Counted from the first letter of the stretch, positions 10,161-21,083 are shown. The stretch: 64,000 bases of DNA from Ashinkailepas kermadecensis (GCA_034440615.1 JAOTOM010005134.1:1067501-1131500); one strand, 5' to 3'. A program made the numbers and translations. Notes: generated from the sequence alone by a model not told the origin.

Positions 10161-11020
10161 GACGTACAACAGCGAACACGTACACGACAGCGGCGAGAGC
10201 AGGCCAACACTGGCGGTGCGTGCGGTGCCGATCCCGTGGACCGGCCGGGTCCACAATGTTTAAAATCAGTGACATCTGATGGCGGCCGACGTCACCAGTA
10301 GTTACGGCCGGATACGGCAGATGTCGCCGGAGCGCGCGCAGTGAACTCTGGAGCCGCGGGCCCGGCGGCAGATGGAGGCGGCCATACGCTCGCCGCCGAA
10401 TGCGCCTTAGCTCATCGAATGCTGCGATATATCTGAAACCATGCGCACGCACATGTCAGGAATGTTGAGTTACGTCAGAAACAACTCAAAACTGAGTAAT
10501 GCGGAAGCAGTCTTAAGAGCTTCATCCAGTTCATTTATTGTTTGGAAATGCAGGCTTCCAAGCCCAATTCAAGGTCTATGGTAGTTTTGGATTATAGACC
10601 GAAACCAAAGGTTTAATAACCACACTCCCGACTTCGTGCAGCCGAGGCGACAGCCAGCGTCGGCCCTGTGCCTAGTATGATCTGCCCTAGCTGCAACACC
10701 AATGTTCGCCTCATTTGTCCCGTCTCACCAGCGATTGCCAACAGTTGAGGGTCAATTTAACCCCACACCAACTTGTTTTAAGCAATTTGTTTTCTCATAG
10801 CAATATACCCACCTACCTGAAGTTGAAATATATTCAGAATATCATGGAAAATCAAGGACTAAATGCGCTACTTATTGCCAATGAAAGTTGAGTCATGACT
10901 GGTTCAGCACAACAGCACAGATGACTGCAAACTGAACTTCCTGAATTCAAGCACTTTTGCCGTTGAAGCCATGCGACACCTTGCAGATCACGATTGAAGG
11001 GAGTCCATTACATGCGTACA
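10161..11020. other. Unassigned DNA
   Basis: A GC-rich part (about 10200-10410) gives way to AT-rich sequence. A - strand AATAAA (complement of TTTATT near 10534) could serve the possible exon at 11212-11923. Nothing else was recognised. Confidence 0.3.
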
Positions 11021-11211
11021 TACATCAATGTTGGCTTTGCCCCTCCACCCAATAATTTAAACCTTCCACATGGAACTCTATGGAGTGTTCCAAGCCCCGA
11101 ATCCAGTTAGGCCTGCCCATTGGCTTCATGTGTGCATGCGACTTCCCGACCTCCCGACTACCTTTCAGCGGCTGATCCAGGTGTAGGTGCCGGCTCCGGC
11201 TATGCCGAGCG

Positions 11212-11923
11212 TTAAGGCACAGATGCCGGCTCTGGCTCAGGAGCGGTGGCAGGTTCAGGTTCGGCGGCAGGCTCAGGTTCGGCGGCAGGCTCAGGAGCGG
11301 CGACAGGCTCAGGAGCGGCGACAGGCTCAGGAGCGGCGACAGGCTCAGGAGCGGCGACAGGCTCAGGAGCGGCGACAGGCTCAGGAGCGGCGACAGGCTC
11401 AGGAGCGGCGACAGGCTCAGGAGCGGCGACAGGCTCAGGAGCGGCGGCAGGCTCAGGAGCGGCGGCAGGCTCAGGAGCGGCGGCAGGCTCAGGAGCGGCG
11501 GCAGGCTCAGGAGCGGCGGCAGGCTCAGGAGCGGCGGCAGGCTCAGGAGCGGCGGCAGGCTCAGGAGCGGCGGCAGGCTCAGGAGCGGCGGCAGGCTCAG
11601 GAGCGGCGGCAGGCTCAGGAGCGGCGGCAGGCTCAGGTTCGGCGGCAGGCTCAGGAGCGGCGGCAGGCTCAGGTTCGGCGGCAGGCTCAGGTTCGGCGGC
11701 AGGCTCAGGAGCGGCGGCAGGCTCAGGAGCGGCGGCAGGCTCAGGAGCGGCGGCAGGCTCAGGTTCGGCGGCAGGCTCAGGAGCCGCGGCAGGCTCAGGA
11801 GCCGCGGCAGGCTCAGGAGCGGAGACAGGCTCGGCGGCAGGTTCAGGTTCGGCGGCAGGCTCAAGCTTTGCAGAGGTTTCTTCCAGAGATTTCACTCCTT
11901 CATGATCATGCTTCTGAGCTCCT
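11212..11923 (-). CDS. Possible last exon encoding a Pro-Glu-Ala repeat protein
   Basis: Read on the - strand, an acceptor of good quality (TATTAAATGTTCGTTACAG) precedes a frame starting near AQKHDHEGVKSLEETSAKL. About 200 residues of six-residue repeats of the type PEPAAA/PEPAAE follow, ending PEPEPASVP and TAA at 11212. The repeat is an 18-bp tandem array, so all three - strand frames and + strand frames stay open. What favours this frame is the non-repeat leader, the splice acceptor, the stop soon after the repeats, and a possible poly(A) signal about 670 bp beyond. The exon would begin with two bases completing a codon. No family is recognised, and it could be an array with a chance acceptor. 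Confidence 0.4.
11230..11860. repeat. 18-bp minisatellite, about 35 copies
   Basis: The unit is GGCGGCAGGCTCAGGAGC, with variants GCGACAGG (first third) and GGTTCGGC (scattered). The variants are grouped, so neighbouring units spread locally. Confidence 0.95.
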
Positions 11924-11934
11924 GTAACGAACAT

Positions 11935-14842
11935 TTAATATTAAAAAACAAAACAATCTGTGTCAGTTCCTTGAATGCCTGATCATACATCAAACTAAAC
12001 ATTAGTAATTGAAACAAAGCGGAATAAATCCCGACAAGCAATCTACAAATCTCAGCTGTTTGTTTTTCGCCGCAAAAAAGAAAAATGGCAATAACAAGTC
12101 AGAAAAGACCGGAGTATTTTACTCCCAGGATGAGCATTTAAGGCAGAATGAAGCAAACACTGTTCAATGGCGCGGTCGTTTCAAAGACCTTCTGGCCCTG
12201 ACGTCACAGATTTGGAGACCGGGGAACTCAATGCACGGAAAAGCGTAAGTTGAGCGACTCAGCAGTTTTTTTTCAAGTCAACCACGGATGAGGGGACGAA
12301 GGCTCGTGCTCGCGAAATGTGTAAGTGCGTATAAAAATCTGGTCTGAAGGGCACGCCACATTGCATGGTGTTAGTGCAGCGGTGAACCTTTCTTCAGATC
12401 ATCCTGTGTGGTTGCTCAGACACAATACCTTGTGCAATATTTGTGCACCAAATCAGTGGAAATATCAGGTTTGGCTATGACCAGATGCTATGCCGCGGGT
12501 AAAAATGGAGTAAAAGAGTGGCATACATTTAGTGCTGGATCCATTCCTATATTATGTACGCAATACCCATTTGCATAATCTTCAATTATAAAAATGAGTT
12601 TCTTGAACAAATTATTTCCACCCCATAAAGCGTCCACAATTGGCCGTGACGTCAGGTCACTGACCTGACGTCAACGAGATCGTAAAGATGTACATTTTGG
12701 AGAAGTTGCCCACTCCCACTCACGAAGCAATTCCAGTTTTAATATCTTTTCGTGTGTACGAGTTATCTATCCTCAACTTTTTTGAGGTGGTCAACATTCT
12801 GTGCCGCCGCGCGCCGCCGTTTTTCCCAGTTTCGCGGAAACCTTTACGGGGCGCAGAAAGACCCCCGGTCCCCATGAGGGTTAACGAATGGAGAGGGCAC
12901 AGCATCTGAATCAGCAAAATGTAATGTACAAACAAAATGTATGAACAGGCCCATGGCCACGGACTGCAGAGTTGCTGGAAGTTGGTGGTGGGGCGAGAGG
13001 GAGCAGTGCACGTATCGCGAGGCTTGCATAAATTGGCGCAGCCAGGATTTTTATAAAGGAGGCCCGATCAAGGGAAAAGATGCAAGGACAAAGGAGAAAT
13101 GAAAGGATTTCGGCGCGCTTAGCGCGCAAAAATCTTTGGGCCTTGAGTGATGAAAATCTCAATGTCTATTAATCTTGTGCATTATTGGTTCCTAAAAGGA
13201 AGGTTCCCGGGCCCTCGCGCCCCCTAGGCTGCGCCTTTGGCTGTGTATCAGCAGACTCCTGAGGGGATGCAGCGGCATCCTTTTTAAATGCATTACGGAA
13301 AAGAGAGGTCTACATTAGTCGGTTTTACAGCGGCAATTTGCTCTCCCGTCTAGTCGCTTTTCATACTTCCAAGTCATTCCTTGCTTCAACTAAACATTCC
13401 AGACATGAACTAAAAAAGTACGTCGAAGAACATTTATCATTAACAAGAATTGATTTCACTCAATTTTCTCGACTTTTTTATTGACAAAACTTGTTTCTTG
13501 GTGGTGAGAATAAAACGATTTTAGACTGATTGATTTAGTATAATTTTCCTTAAACCATTTTATATTCCGAAACCTATATCCCAGTACGCGGCAGGCAACA
13601 AATCAGTCGGTGCACGAGCGTCCTACTCGTTGGGTGAGTTGTAATTATTTATTAGTTGTGCGGCGTGAGCATGTCGGCAGTATCAGGTATGGATTTATGA
13701 ACTTGGTTGATATCTATCAAGTCTACTTTTGTTATCATTTTCTCTACCGTTGCTCAGGAAGTTGGCTTATAACCGCATCCTTCGCTAATTTAACCACAGC
13801 GCCAATTTGTTATCTGGCAGTCCTCCGTCGGCTGCCAGATCCCGTAGAGCTGAGTGCAGTATCGACGTAAATTAGAAAGCGTATTGCAATTTGCTGATAT
13901 TCGTAAGTTTAATTCTACTTATTTCAGCAGCGTCAATAGTAAAACCTATTTCGTTATTAAAACTGATGTGAGAATTAGATTTGGTGGTTGCTTTTAATTT
14001 ATGCAAATCACTATGCCGGGTCTTCTCCCTCTATCTTGTTCCCGAGACAACGGGACCTGGGAGCAAATTTCCGCTGTAAAACAGACTATTGTTTTCAGAT
14101 TTCGCGAGTTGGGTACAGATGGCATCTGGCATCTTTGTTCTACATCGCTTCAGATATTCGTATCCTTCCGTATGTCTGTATATTGTTTTGCACCCACACC
14201 TCATCAAACACCATATGCGCATCCTACCACAGCCAATACCGTATCGAAAATGTCTATAGAAAATGCATGAGGGAGTATCCGCCAAGCTTTAACACTAGCT
14301 ACACATGAAAAGGAAATCTCACGGCACCTTTCACATAGGCCTTAACTTGTCCTAAGTGCTGCTTCCATTCTGTGTACCTCAATTCTCATCAGTCAGCTGG
14401 CTACTGTAAGGAAATTGTCAAGAACCCTCAGACAGCCGCAATCTACCAAGAATTTGGTGAAGCGAGGACGCAGGTTGTGGATGTAGAAAGCCGACAGTGT
14501 TTTTGCAACATCTAGCTTGTACTAATTTGTGGGCGACAAACAGGCGGTGCGGAAGGCGGAGAATAGAAACTGAAGATCGCCACCTCATACTTCTGATCTA
14601 TGTAAGCCCAGATACAATGCAACACTTCGAAAGCGCTAGTCACGGAGACCCCGAAGTATACCTTATATTTGCATTTTGACCAGGCATGAGGTAACCAGAG
14701 GTCATGTAAATATTCGGTCGAGTTATATATCTTGGCATGCTAAACAACCAGAGCTCTTCTTTCGGCATAGTTTTTTTTTCGAGAATAAACGGATGAAGGT
14801 ATTCAAATTGGTATAGTAAAAAGGGTCGAGATGGGGCAGCTT
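11935..14842. other. Mostly unassigned DNA
   Basis: No convincing coding exon was found. A TATAAAAA stretch near 12331 and an IR-1/CRE palindrome (separate entry) are the only regulatory-looking sites. Around 13030-13230 there is sequence of the TIR/MITE style (GGCGCAGCCAGGATTTTTAT), but no boundaries could be set. Confidence 0.35.
12647..12673. promoter_or_regulatory. 27-bp palindrome: IR-1 nuclear-receptor site flanked by two CREs
   Basis: Two perfect 13-nt arms (TGACGTCAGGTCA and its complement) are separated by one C. The centre reads AGGTCA-C-TGACCT, an inverted repeat with 1-nt spacing, which is the classical palindromic site for EcR/USP-type receptors. Each outer end is a full CRE (TGACGTCA), sharing one base with the half-site. 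No gene start could be placed next to it, so function is unproven. Confidence 0.5.
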
Positions 14843-15004
14843 GGTTGGTTAGTTATTGGTTTTACGACACGTCGACCGTAGAGTCATATAGCGTCGCCAA
14901 TCTCACGCCGATTGGTCGCGGGCGAAGAGTAGCGACAGGTGAGACTCGAACCCACAACCTTTTGATTGTGAGACGAGCATCTTACCCCTAGACCACTCGT
15001 CCCC
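14843..15004 (-). mobile_element. tRNA-derived SINE, intact, with 15-bp target duplication
   Basis: Same family as 3646-3812, in reverse orientation. The flanks are a perfect 15-bp direct repeat, GAGATGGGGCAGCTT (14828-14842 and 15005-15019), which fixes both element ends. It runs from the CCAA-rich tail (GGTTGGTT on the + strand) to the GGGGACGAG head. Box A and box B are intact. Confidence 0.93.
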
Positions 15005-15080
15005 GAGATGGGGCAGCTTGCATAACAGCTGTGTTGCATAGATCATGCACAGTACCCATAAAGAAAACCATGCATGTATG

Positions 15081-15433
15081 CAGGCGCGCACCCAAGATTT
15101 TTCCATTGGGGGCCCGGACCAAAAAGGGCACTTGGCCGGCTCAAAAAGGGCACTTGACCGGCTCCAAAGGGCACTTTGCGGCCCGGGGCACACTGGAAGG
15201 TTTGTTGACCGGGGGAGGGTAGCAAGCAATTTGTTTTAAAATTGCTAGAAAAAATGATTTTTTGGCCGGAATGTCCCAAATTTAGCCCGAAAAACACCTG
15301 CCTTATGATAAGGCAGGTGATTTTTGGGCTAAATTTGGGACATTCTGGCCAAAAGGGCACTTTTCGGTCAAAAGGGCACTTTTGGCCAAAAGGGAACTTT
15401 GGTCTCATGGGCCCCCCCTCCGGTGCGCCACTG
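15081..15433. mobile_element. hAT-type MITE, 353 bp, with 8-bp target duplication
   Basis: The terminal inverted repeats are CAGGCGCGCACC and CAGTGGCGCACC (read inward). They are flanked by a perfect 8-bp duplication, CATGTATG (15073-15080 and 15434-15441). CA-starting TIRs with 8-bp duplications are typical of hAT elements. It has no coding capacity. The interior holds AAGGGCAC repeats and a near-perfect hairpin with 46-nt arms (15261-15306 and 15308-15353). Confidence 0.88.
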
Positions 15434-16384
15434 CATGTATGAATGGTGTATAAAGTGATCCAAGAAAAACTGATAATACCGAAACATCCCTGTAAACTGT
15501 CCAACTTCTGAATTCGTGACCTGGTCTTGGGTCACGCTGGGACAATGTATAGGTAGATGAACGATCAATTCCGTATTCGCCTAAGCGTGCACTGGTTGGA
15601 AAGTTACTCCAAAGAATGGTAACATCAGGTCGGATGTAGTTGAGCCACACGAGGTCAGATTATCAAGTTATTCTCCATCAAGTGCCATGTAGCAAGACTT
15701 AGGCAGTGCTGAAAATGAATTCAGATACTTAACGACGAACAGCAACATTATCTATATGGAGGCGTGGTGTAGAATAAACAGGATACTTGACCAGACCTGA
15801 TTTCATTGATTTTGACACCAACGCAGGATGGCCATTACACGCTCTTCATTTTAGACAAAGTTACACAATGTTCTCCATTCAATACGGTAAAATAGCGCTG
15901 AAATTGCAAACAGGGTGGCAGATGGCTTCCCTAGAACGAGGTGGATAAATTAGGTCAAAGAATCACGTTGAGTTCCAAGATTTGCAGAGGATAAAGACTG
16001 GGGAAAATGTGGTGGGATCGATGCTGCGAAGCGTCTCCGATTACGCGTTTAAATGGGCAATTGTCACGGGTGCATCTGGCCGTCGATTCAGAGTTATTGT
16101 TGCAATTTATGATGTGCAGAGACACGTTTTACACGTTTTTCCCGAAGCAAAAAGTACAGCAAAACGAACAATCGAGGCTAGGTTAGAGCACGTTGGATTA
16201 GGCTAGTATTTCAAGATGGAAAATGAGGAAATTTGCTTTTCAATTTGAGAAAACAAAACATGAAAAAGGTCAGGGTTACGCTGGATAGCGCTTAATACGC
16301 TTCGACACCATAATGTTACGTACCGCTAGGTAGAGCTTAATAAGCTTCAACGCCATAATTACTTCCTATGCCAGGTCTGCTTAC
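15434..16384. other. Unassigned DNA
   Basis: No domain, repeat array or terminal repeat was recognised. A + strand frame at 15982-16206 resembles nothing known to me. Confidence 0.3.
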
Positions 16385-16569
16385 TTGATAAAGAGGAGAG
16401 GTGAAATGCGCAGTGAAATACGGTAAGTGGAGTGAATGGGCACGTTGCCCCGATTGGTAGCACCGCTTCCGATCTCGCAGTTTCCAGATAACGGCGCGAA
16501 CTGACCGTGGTTGGGATAGGCGACCGACGTCGCCAGCAGAAGGGTGAGCACCACCAGTCGACCGTCCAT
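16385..16569 (-). CDS. Possible first coding exon of a secreted protein
   Basis: On the - strand, an ATG at 16569 opens MDGRLVVLTLLLATSVA, a good signal peptide (charged start, hydrophobic core, small residues before a likely cut after SVA). It continues YPNHGQFAPLSGNCEIGSG. The frame stays open to a good donor, CAA|GTAAGC, with GT at 16384-16383, leaving a 185-nt exon in phase 2. A perfect CRE (GTGACGTCAC, 16651-16660) lies about 85 bp upstream. No next exon was found. It cannot be the direct partner of 11212-11923, because the phases do not fit without an extra exon. It could also be a chance ORF. Confidence 0.35.
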
Positions 16570-16650
16570 CTTCGTGGGTTGGCTCTGCCTGAATGCGGCC
16601 GGCGTCCGCGCAGCACACGAGGGTACCTTCGCCACCCACCTGCGCCCGCT

Positions 16651-16660
16651 GTGACGTCAC
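16651..16660. promoter_or_regulatory. CRE palindrome upstream of a possible secreted-protein exon
   Basis: GTGACGTCAC is a full 10-bp CREB/ATF site, about 85 bp upstream of the - strand ATG at 16569. The assignment depends on that exon being real. Confidence 0.3.
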
Positions 16661-17091
16661 CACCACCCCAGGGCGCGATCGGAGTCGGTACCGAGCCGCG
16701 AGGTCATTGCCGTCGCGAGGACGCCCGAGGGTTCGGATGGAATCTGACGCGTTGTTGTCAGGAATTGACCCCAAGGCTAGCCGATCAAAACAACAAAACA
16801 ACGAGCAGGACCCCGGCCAGCTTCGCTACTGTCCCTCTGTGAACACGGGACAGTTTTTCGTTGGCTAAGTGTAACAGAGGAATAGCAGTAGGAAGTTCAA
16901 CATCGCTGGATACCCCGGAAAGTGGAATTCACAACCCTTGGTAAAGCTAAACTGGAAATGCTGGATATTTAGTCCAGTTGCAGCCAAACGTCTTGATATT
17001 GTGGAGCATACGCGGAGACTGGAGAGCGCCGTGTGGAATGCGTGGCTGATGCTACACCAATGTTACTGATATAGAACATTAGGTGTATGGG

Positions 17092-17257
17092 TTGGTTGGT
17101 TGGTTATTGGTTTCACGACACGTCGACCGTTGAGTCATATAGCGTTGCCAATCTCTCACGCCGATTGGTCGCGGGCGAAGAGTAGCGACAGGTGAGATTC
17201 GAACCCACAATCTTTCGATTGTGAGACGAGCATCTTACCCCTAGACCACTCGTCCAC
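17092..17257 (-). mobile_element. tRNA-derived SINE with 12-bp target duplication
   Basis: Same family and orientation as 14843-15004. The flanks TAGGTGTATGGG (17080-17091 and 17258-17269) are a direct repeat. The head ends ...GACCACTCGTCC on the + strand, and the box motifs are intact. Confidence 0.92.
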
Positions 17258-17899
17258 TAGGTGTATGGGCATTCACTGGAAGTAATGGCATCAAGCACGA
17301 CGTTTGCCACATCAAAGTCGACTGCGATCCTACACACATGTCCGGGAGTATGACAGTTGTATTCATTCGTCACGCTTGGACCAGAAAGATGTTGCGGTTG
17401 TGCCTTATCTGGCTGACACCTTCTCTCGTGCATATACATGTTCACCTGAGCGACCCGACCCGACCCGACCCGGCCCGATCGTAAGCTTGTTGTAGTCTTA
17501 AGAACGTTCTTTTTGCATCATGTCAAGTCACAAATCGTCCACCGAGAATTAGATCTCTTGTGATTTCTGTTGTCAGCAGCTTCATCCCGATATTCTCCGT
17601 GCAGTTCACGAGTTCTGTGTTCAAGTAAAATGTTGTACGGCGGGAGTTAGTGGGTGTCGACCGGGTCGACATCCGGCGGGTTCCTGCGTGTCAGGCCTCA
17701 GACTCTCGCAGTGTTGCCAGGTCAGCTGACCTGCGTGCCCCGAGGGCGGTGGACCGGCCATCTCACCGACAACTGCAGAAGATGCTGTGCTGAGCGGCTG
17801 CGTGGTGTGATTTGAGCGGAAGAGCCGCGAGAGAGGGGACCGCTTCACAGCGTGTAGCCTATTGTACTTTACGGTAATGTACTGTACTGTCAAAGCGAG

Positions 17900-18430
17900 C
17901 ACACTGAGAAAAAAATTTGCTATGGGTACCTCGTTTTGCATAAGTGTCAACTTTTACCATGGTGTACCACCCTCCCCTATTTGACAAGTGCCAGTGCTTG
18001 ACTATGGTAAGCTGGAAATATTTACCATCAAATTACCACGGCTTCTGGTAATCTTTACCACAGTAAGACTATCTAACCTGGTACAGCCTACCACCTCAAT
18101 ATCACGTATCCTAGTCAACCAAAGCACCCCAGTACCACGACCCAGTAATAGTTACCAATGTAGTAGCACCTCTCCTAGTACCATCTACCACCATTTTACT
18201 ACCAACCCTCATCAATCATACCAACTCCATTGCTGGCCCTAGTAATCGTTGCCATGGTAGTACCATCGCTTTTGATACTGTCCACCAACCACCCTATTAC
18301 CACCAAACCCACTACCCAGTCAGCTATGCCACCCAATTAACAATATCACTTGTTAGCATATCGTTACCTCACCTGGTGGACCCTACCACCCTAATACCAT
18401 CTACACTGATTAGCTGATTAGCTGTACCAC
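17900..18430. repeat. Degenerate TACCA-rich region
   Basis: TACCA, TACCAC or TGGTA occurs dozens of times without fixed spacing. The start CACACTGAGAAAAAAATTTG resembles a DNA-transposon end, but no matching inverted end or target duplication was found. Confidence 0.4.
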
Positions 18431-18489
18431 TACATTACCGGTCCCTGAAACCTTAGCGTTCACCCTGAGGCATCTGGGTACCTGGAGTT

Positions 18490-18716
18490 GCGTACATTCC
18501 ATTCCAGGATCAGACGTGGTACACAATATCCGCGCAGTACCTCGCACCATCTGAATGTCGATTGGTGGTTGTGGCTTTACGACGTACTCAGCAGCTGAGG
18601 CCATATGCATGTCGCCTGCCGCCCACGCTAGCAGGAAGGGCGGGCACCGCGAGGAGTCGAACCCAGTATCTCTGGTTTTCCAGACGCCCAGTTTAACCAC
18701 TGAACTACCGTCCAGA
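18490..18716 (-). mobile_element. Second tRNA-derived SINE family
   Basis: Read on the - strand: GGACGGTAGTTCAGTGG (box A region), then GGGTTCGACTCC (box B), with an anticodon-arm-like hairpin (TCTGGAAAACCAGA) between. A body of about 150 bp unrelated to the first SINE family follows. No target duplication was resolved. Confidence 0.7.
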
Positions 18717-18720
18717 CTTG

Positions 18721-18925
18721 TGCTCGACTCAAATTTTTTTAGTCGACTCACATTTGACTCATAGATCATGAGATCCGATTCAACTCATGATTCAGAGCAG
18801 GTCAAAATTTTTTGGATCAACTCAATTCAGACTCAGAGCTCACAAAGCATGATTCGACTCACGACTCAAACAGACTGACAGAAATATGAATCGATTCAGA
18901 TCCGACTCAGTGGTATCAGACTCAT
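18721..18925. repeat. Cluster of GACTCA hexamers
   Basis: About ten GACTCA or AACTCA hexamers occur in 200 bp at irregular spacing, including one full AP-1 site TGACTCA near 18752. It is probably a degenerate repeat. Confidence 0.45.
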
Positions 18926-18953
18926 GAGCCATATGATTCAGTGTGCACTGCCG

Positions 18954-18956
<3 letters not shown>

Positions 18957-19033
<77 letters not shown>

Positions 19034-19084
19034 GTATATGTACATGTACATCTACATGTACATGTATATGCATATGCATATGTA

Positions 19085-19116
<32 letters not shown>
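18957..19116. repeat. TA/CA/TACATG microsatellite block
   Basis: ACACAC, then (TA)n, then TATATG/TACATG units, then (TA)n again. It is almost pure alternating purine-pyrimidine sequence. Confidence 0.95.
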
Positions 19117-19311
19117 ATGTGATGTGAAAACAAAGTTATAGCAAAATAATTTATTTCACAAACGTTTCGATGTCAATGCATCTTCATCTGTGTCTAATTA
19201 AAGAAGGGAATTAGTATTTATTTAGACACCAACGAAGATGCTCTAACATCGAAACATCTGTTGAATATATTACTTTTGCCATAACTTTTTTTTTACCTCA
19301 CATTATTTATC
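19117..19311. repeat. Inverted pair of Penelope-type terminal motifs
   Basis: Two arms of about 80 bp (19117-19195 and 19228-19311) face each other about 35 bp apart. Each holds a hairpin followed by CGAAAC. In the left arm (- strand) it is GATG-CATTGA-CATC-GAAAC, preceded by CAGATGAA. In the right arm (+ strand) it is GATG-CTCTAA-CATC-GAAAC, preceded by CAACGAA. This matches the 3' motif of the Penelope-like element at 31371-31410 in layout. It is probably the remnant of a pseudo-LTR pair. Confidence 0.5.
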
Positions 19312-19329
19312 ATTCTTCATGAACTGTAA

Positions 19330-19424
19330 TGGTTGGTATATATATATTTTTTTTTTTTAAATACATTTAATCCGGTTTTTTTGGGGGGGGTTTTAAAAAC
19401 GGGGTCTTTTAAAAAAAAAGAGTG
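19330..19424. other. Homopolymer-ridden segment, likely poor consensus
   Basis: Runs of T, G, A and T follow each other (for example seven T then eight G). It looks like low-quality consensus between a TA tract and the next SINE. Confidence 0.4.
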
Positions 19425-19669
19425 GGCTGGCCCCACCACCCGATCCATTAATTCCCGTTCAACGGCAGAATTTTGACCGAAAGTTTAACGTGCCGTCAAT
19501 GCACCGACACGGCCACCCGGAAGCTCGTCCCCGGCCTTATCGGGCCAGCTGCCAACTGACCCTCCCAGCCGGGGGCTAAATGCGAGCGCGCGAAGCGACT
19601 CGAACCCTGCGTTGCCAGGACAGAGGAGACCAGAGCAGGCCAGCGCTCTAACCAACTGAGCTACCGGGG

Positions 19670-19673
<4 letters not shown>
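19425..19673 (-). mobile_element. Third tRNA-derived SINE family
   Basis: The - strand head GGTAGCTCAGTTGGTTAGAG is a canonical tRNA D-arm/box A, and GCAGGGTTCGAGTCGC is a canonical box B. A GC-rich body follows (CCCCGGCTGGGAGGGTCAGT). The region between the boxes is longer than in a real tRNA and the acceptor stem does not close, so it is a SINE and not a tRNA gene. Confidence 0.8.

Positions 19674-19748
<75 letters not shown>
19674..19748. repeat. (TA)n microsatellite
   Basis: About 37 TA units directly abut the SINE head. Confidence 0.98.
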
Positions 19749-19752
<4 letters not shown>

Positions 19753-19980
19753 TAAATGCATGTGCATGAGCATAAAGTAATTGACTCCAAAACAAATTAA
19801 CGAGATGAATGGTTGCCAATGCATATGCAAAGCAATGAGTGCATAATACTTCAATCCACATCAGCATGATGCACGACCTGAATCACATATACCTGACACA
19901 CATCACCTAACCTCAATATAGCATCCAGGTCCTGCACTGCAATAGGTATCTGCGCATAATAAAATTGCGTTGGTTTGTTA

Positions 19981-20728
19981 CGGGCCCCCACTAAGTTGGG
20001 TTGGTAGCAGGCTTAAAGGTTTCCCTTCACCATTGGTTTACATGCAATTTTACCGATATTCTCTACGCTATCTTGCATGTGTTATGGTAATATAGAGTAC
20101 TTTGACGTATTCCAATCGAAAGACCTATTCTTTTGTGTAAGCAAAGGGTATCCTAAATGACCCAGTAATAATCTTCCTGCTTAACAATGAACCATTTCCG
20201 GCAGGCTCACCATCAAGCGCCTCCAAAATAAAGGGATTTTTCCCGATATTGGTAGGCTACTTCTACTGTCCATTTTACCTGTTCGTCACCCTCGTTCAAG
20301 AGCTGAAGAAAGGACAGTCGGGGGGGGCTAAGTGCGCCATAGCTTCTTCTCCACAGTGGCAGGAGAGTTTCTGAAAGGTAACCACAGAAAACCGCCTGAA
20401 ATGATCTGACCGCACCCCTAGACCGTAACAGGAGGCCCACTATCGTCATAAGAGGTCCCATAGCCGCCACAGGAAACCCATAGCTGCCACAGGAGGCAGG
20501 GGCGGATCCAGGAATTGTCATCTGGGGGCGGGGACACGTGTCTGGAGTGGCGCCACCGCGAAAGTACTTTCAGGGGTGCCTTTCCCGCCGAGGGGCGCCT
20601 ATGGCTGAAAAAAAAATCGAGGGGGATGGGGTGCACCCGAGCCTTCGCGGAGGGACGCATTTTTCTGGTCGAAGGGGCGCTACATTCCATGGGGGGGGGG
20701 GCATAAGCCCCAACTTCCCTCCCTGGAT
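19981..20728 (-). repeat. Dispersed repeat of about 750 bp, reverse copy of 52480-53234
   Basis: The complement of this block aligns along its length with 52480-53234. Landmarks are GGCCCCCACTAAGTTGGG, GTTTCCCTTCACCATTGG, CGATATTGGTAGGC and CTGGATCCGCC. The part at 20510-20728 has inverted ends GGGGCGGATCCAGG / CCTGGATCCGCCAC and looks like a small DNA transposon that belongs to or entered the family early. It has no coding capacity. Confidence 0.85.
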
Positions 20729-21083
20729 CCGCCACCGCCACAAAAATGTATTTTTCATGTTTTTCGGAAAGGTGACATCTCATTTGTGAGCTTTCATATC
20801 CAAATTGCTTCAAGTTTTGGTCATGATCACCTGATGCATATACAATGTGTAACGGCCACGACCTTGGAATTGTTTGTCACGTGACTTGGAGGGCGAGCGT
20901 AGAATGTGACATATATAGTCATTCTGTGAATTTCAGACTGATTGTTGATCTGTTCGCTCCAACTGTTGCCGAACAGAGGCAACTGAAACACACTTGTTAA
21001 CAATATAAGTTGCTTCTGAACTACATATAATTTATAAACACAAGTGCTCAACTAGTCGGACAAAATGAGTTGTTTTCTACTTT
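20729..21083. other. Unassigned DNA
   Basis: Nothing recognised. Confidence 0.3.

Noticed and set aside
11187..11927. Plus-strand ORFs with QERRQA or GSGAAA repeats
   Set aside because: Same 18-bp array read in other frames; no splice sites or non-repeat coding context on that strand.
14903..15003. Possible tRNA genes at SINE heads (also 3646, 17257, 18716, 19673, 33272)
   Set aside because: Box A and B are present but acceptor stems do not close, the spacing is off in some, and the sequence continues into SINE bodies with target duplications.
11212..16569. One secreted gene joining the signal-peptide exon (16569-16385) to the PEPAAA exon
   Set aside because: Phases do not match (phase 2 donor, acceptor needing phase 1) and no connecting exon was found.
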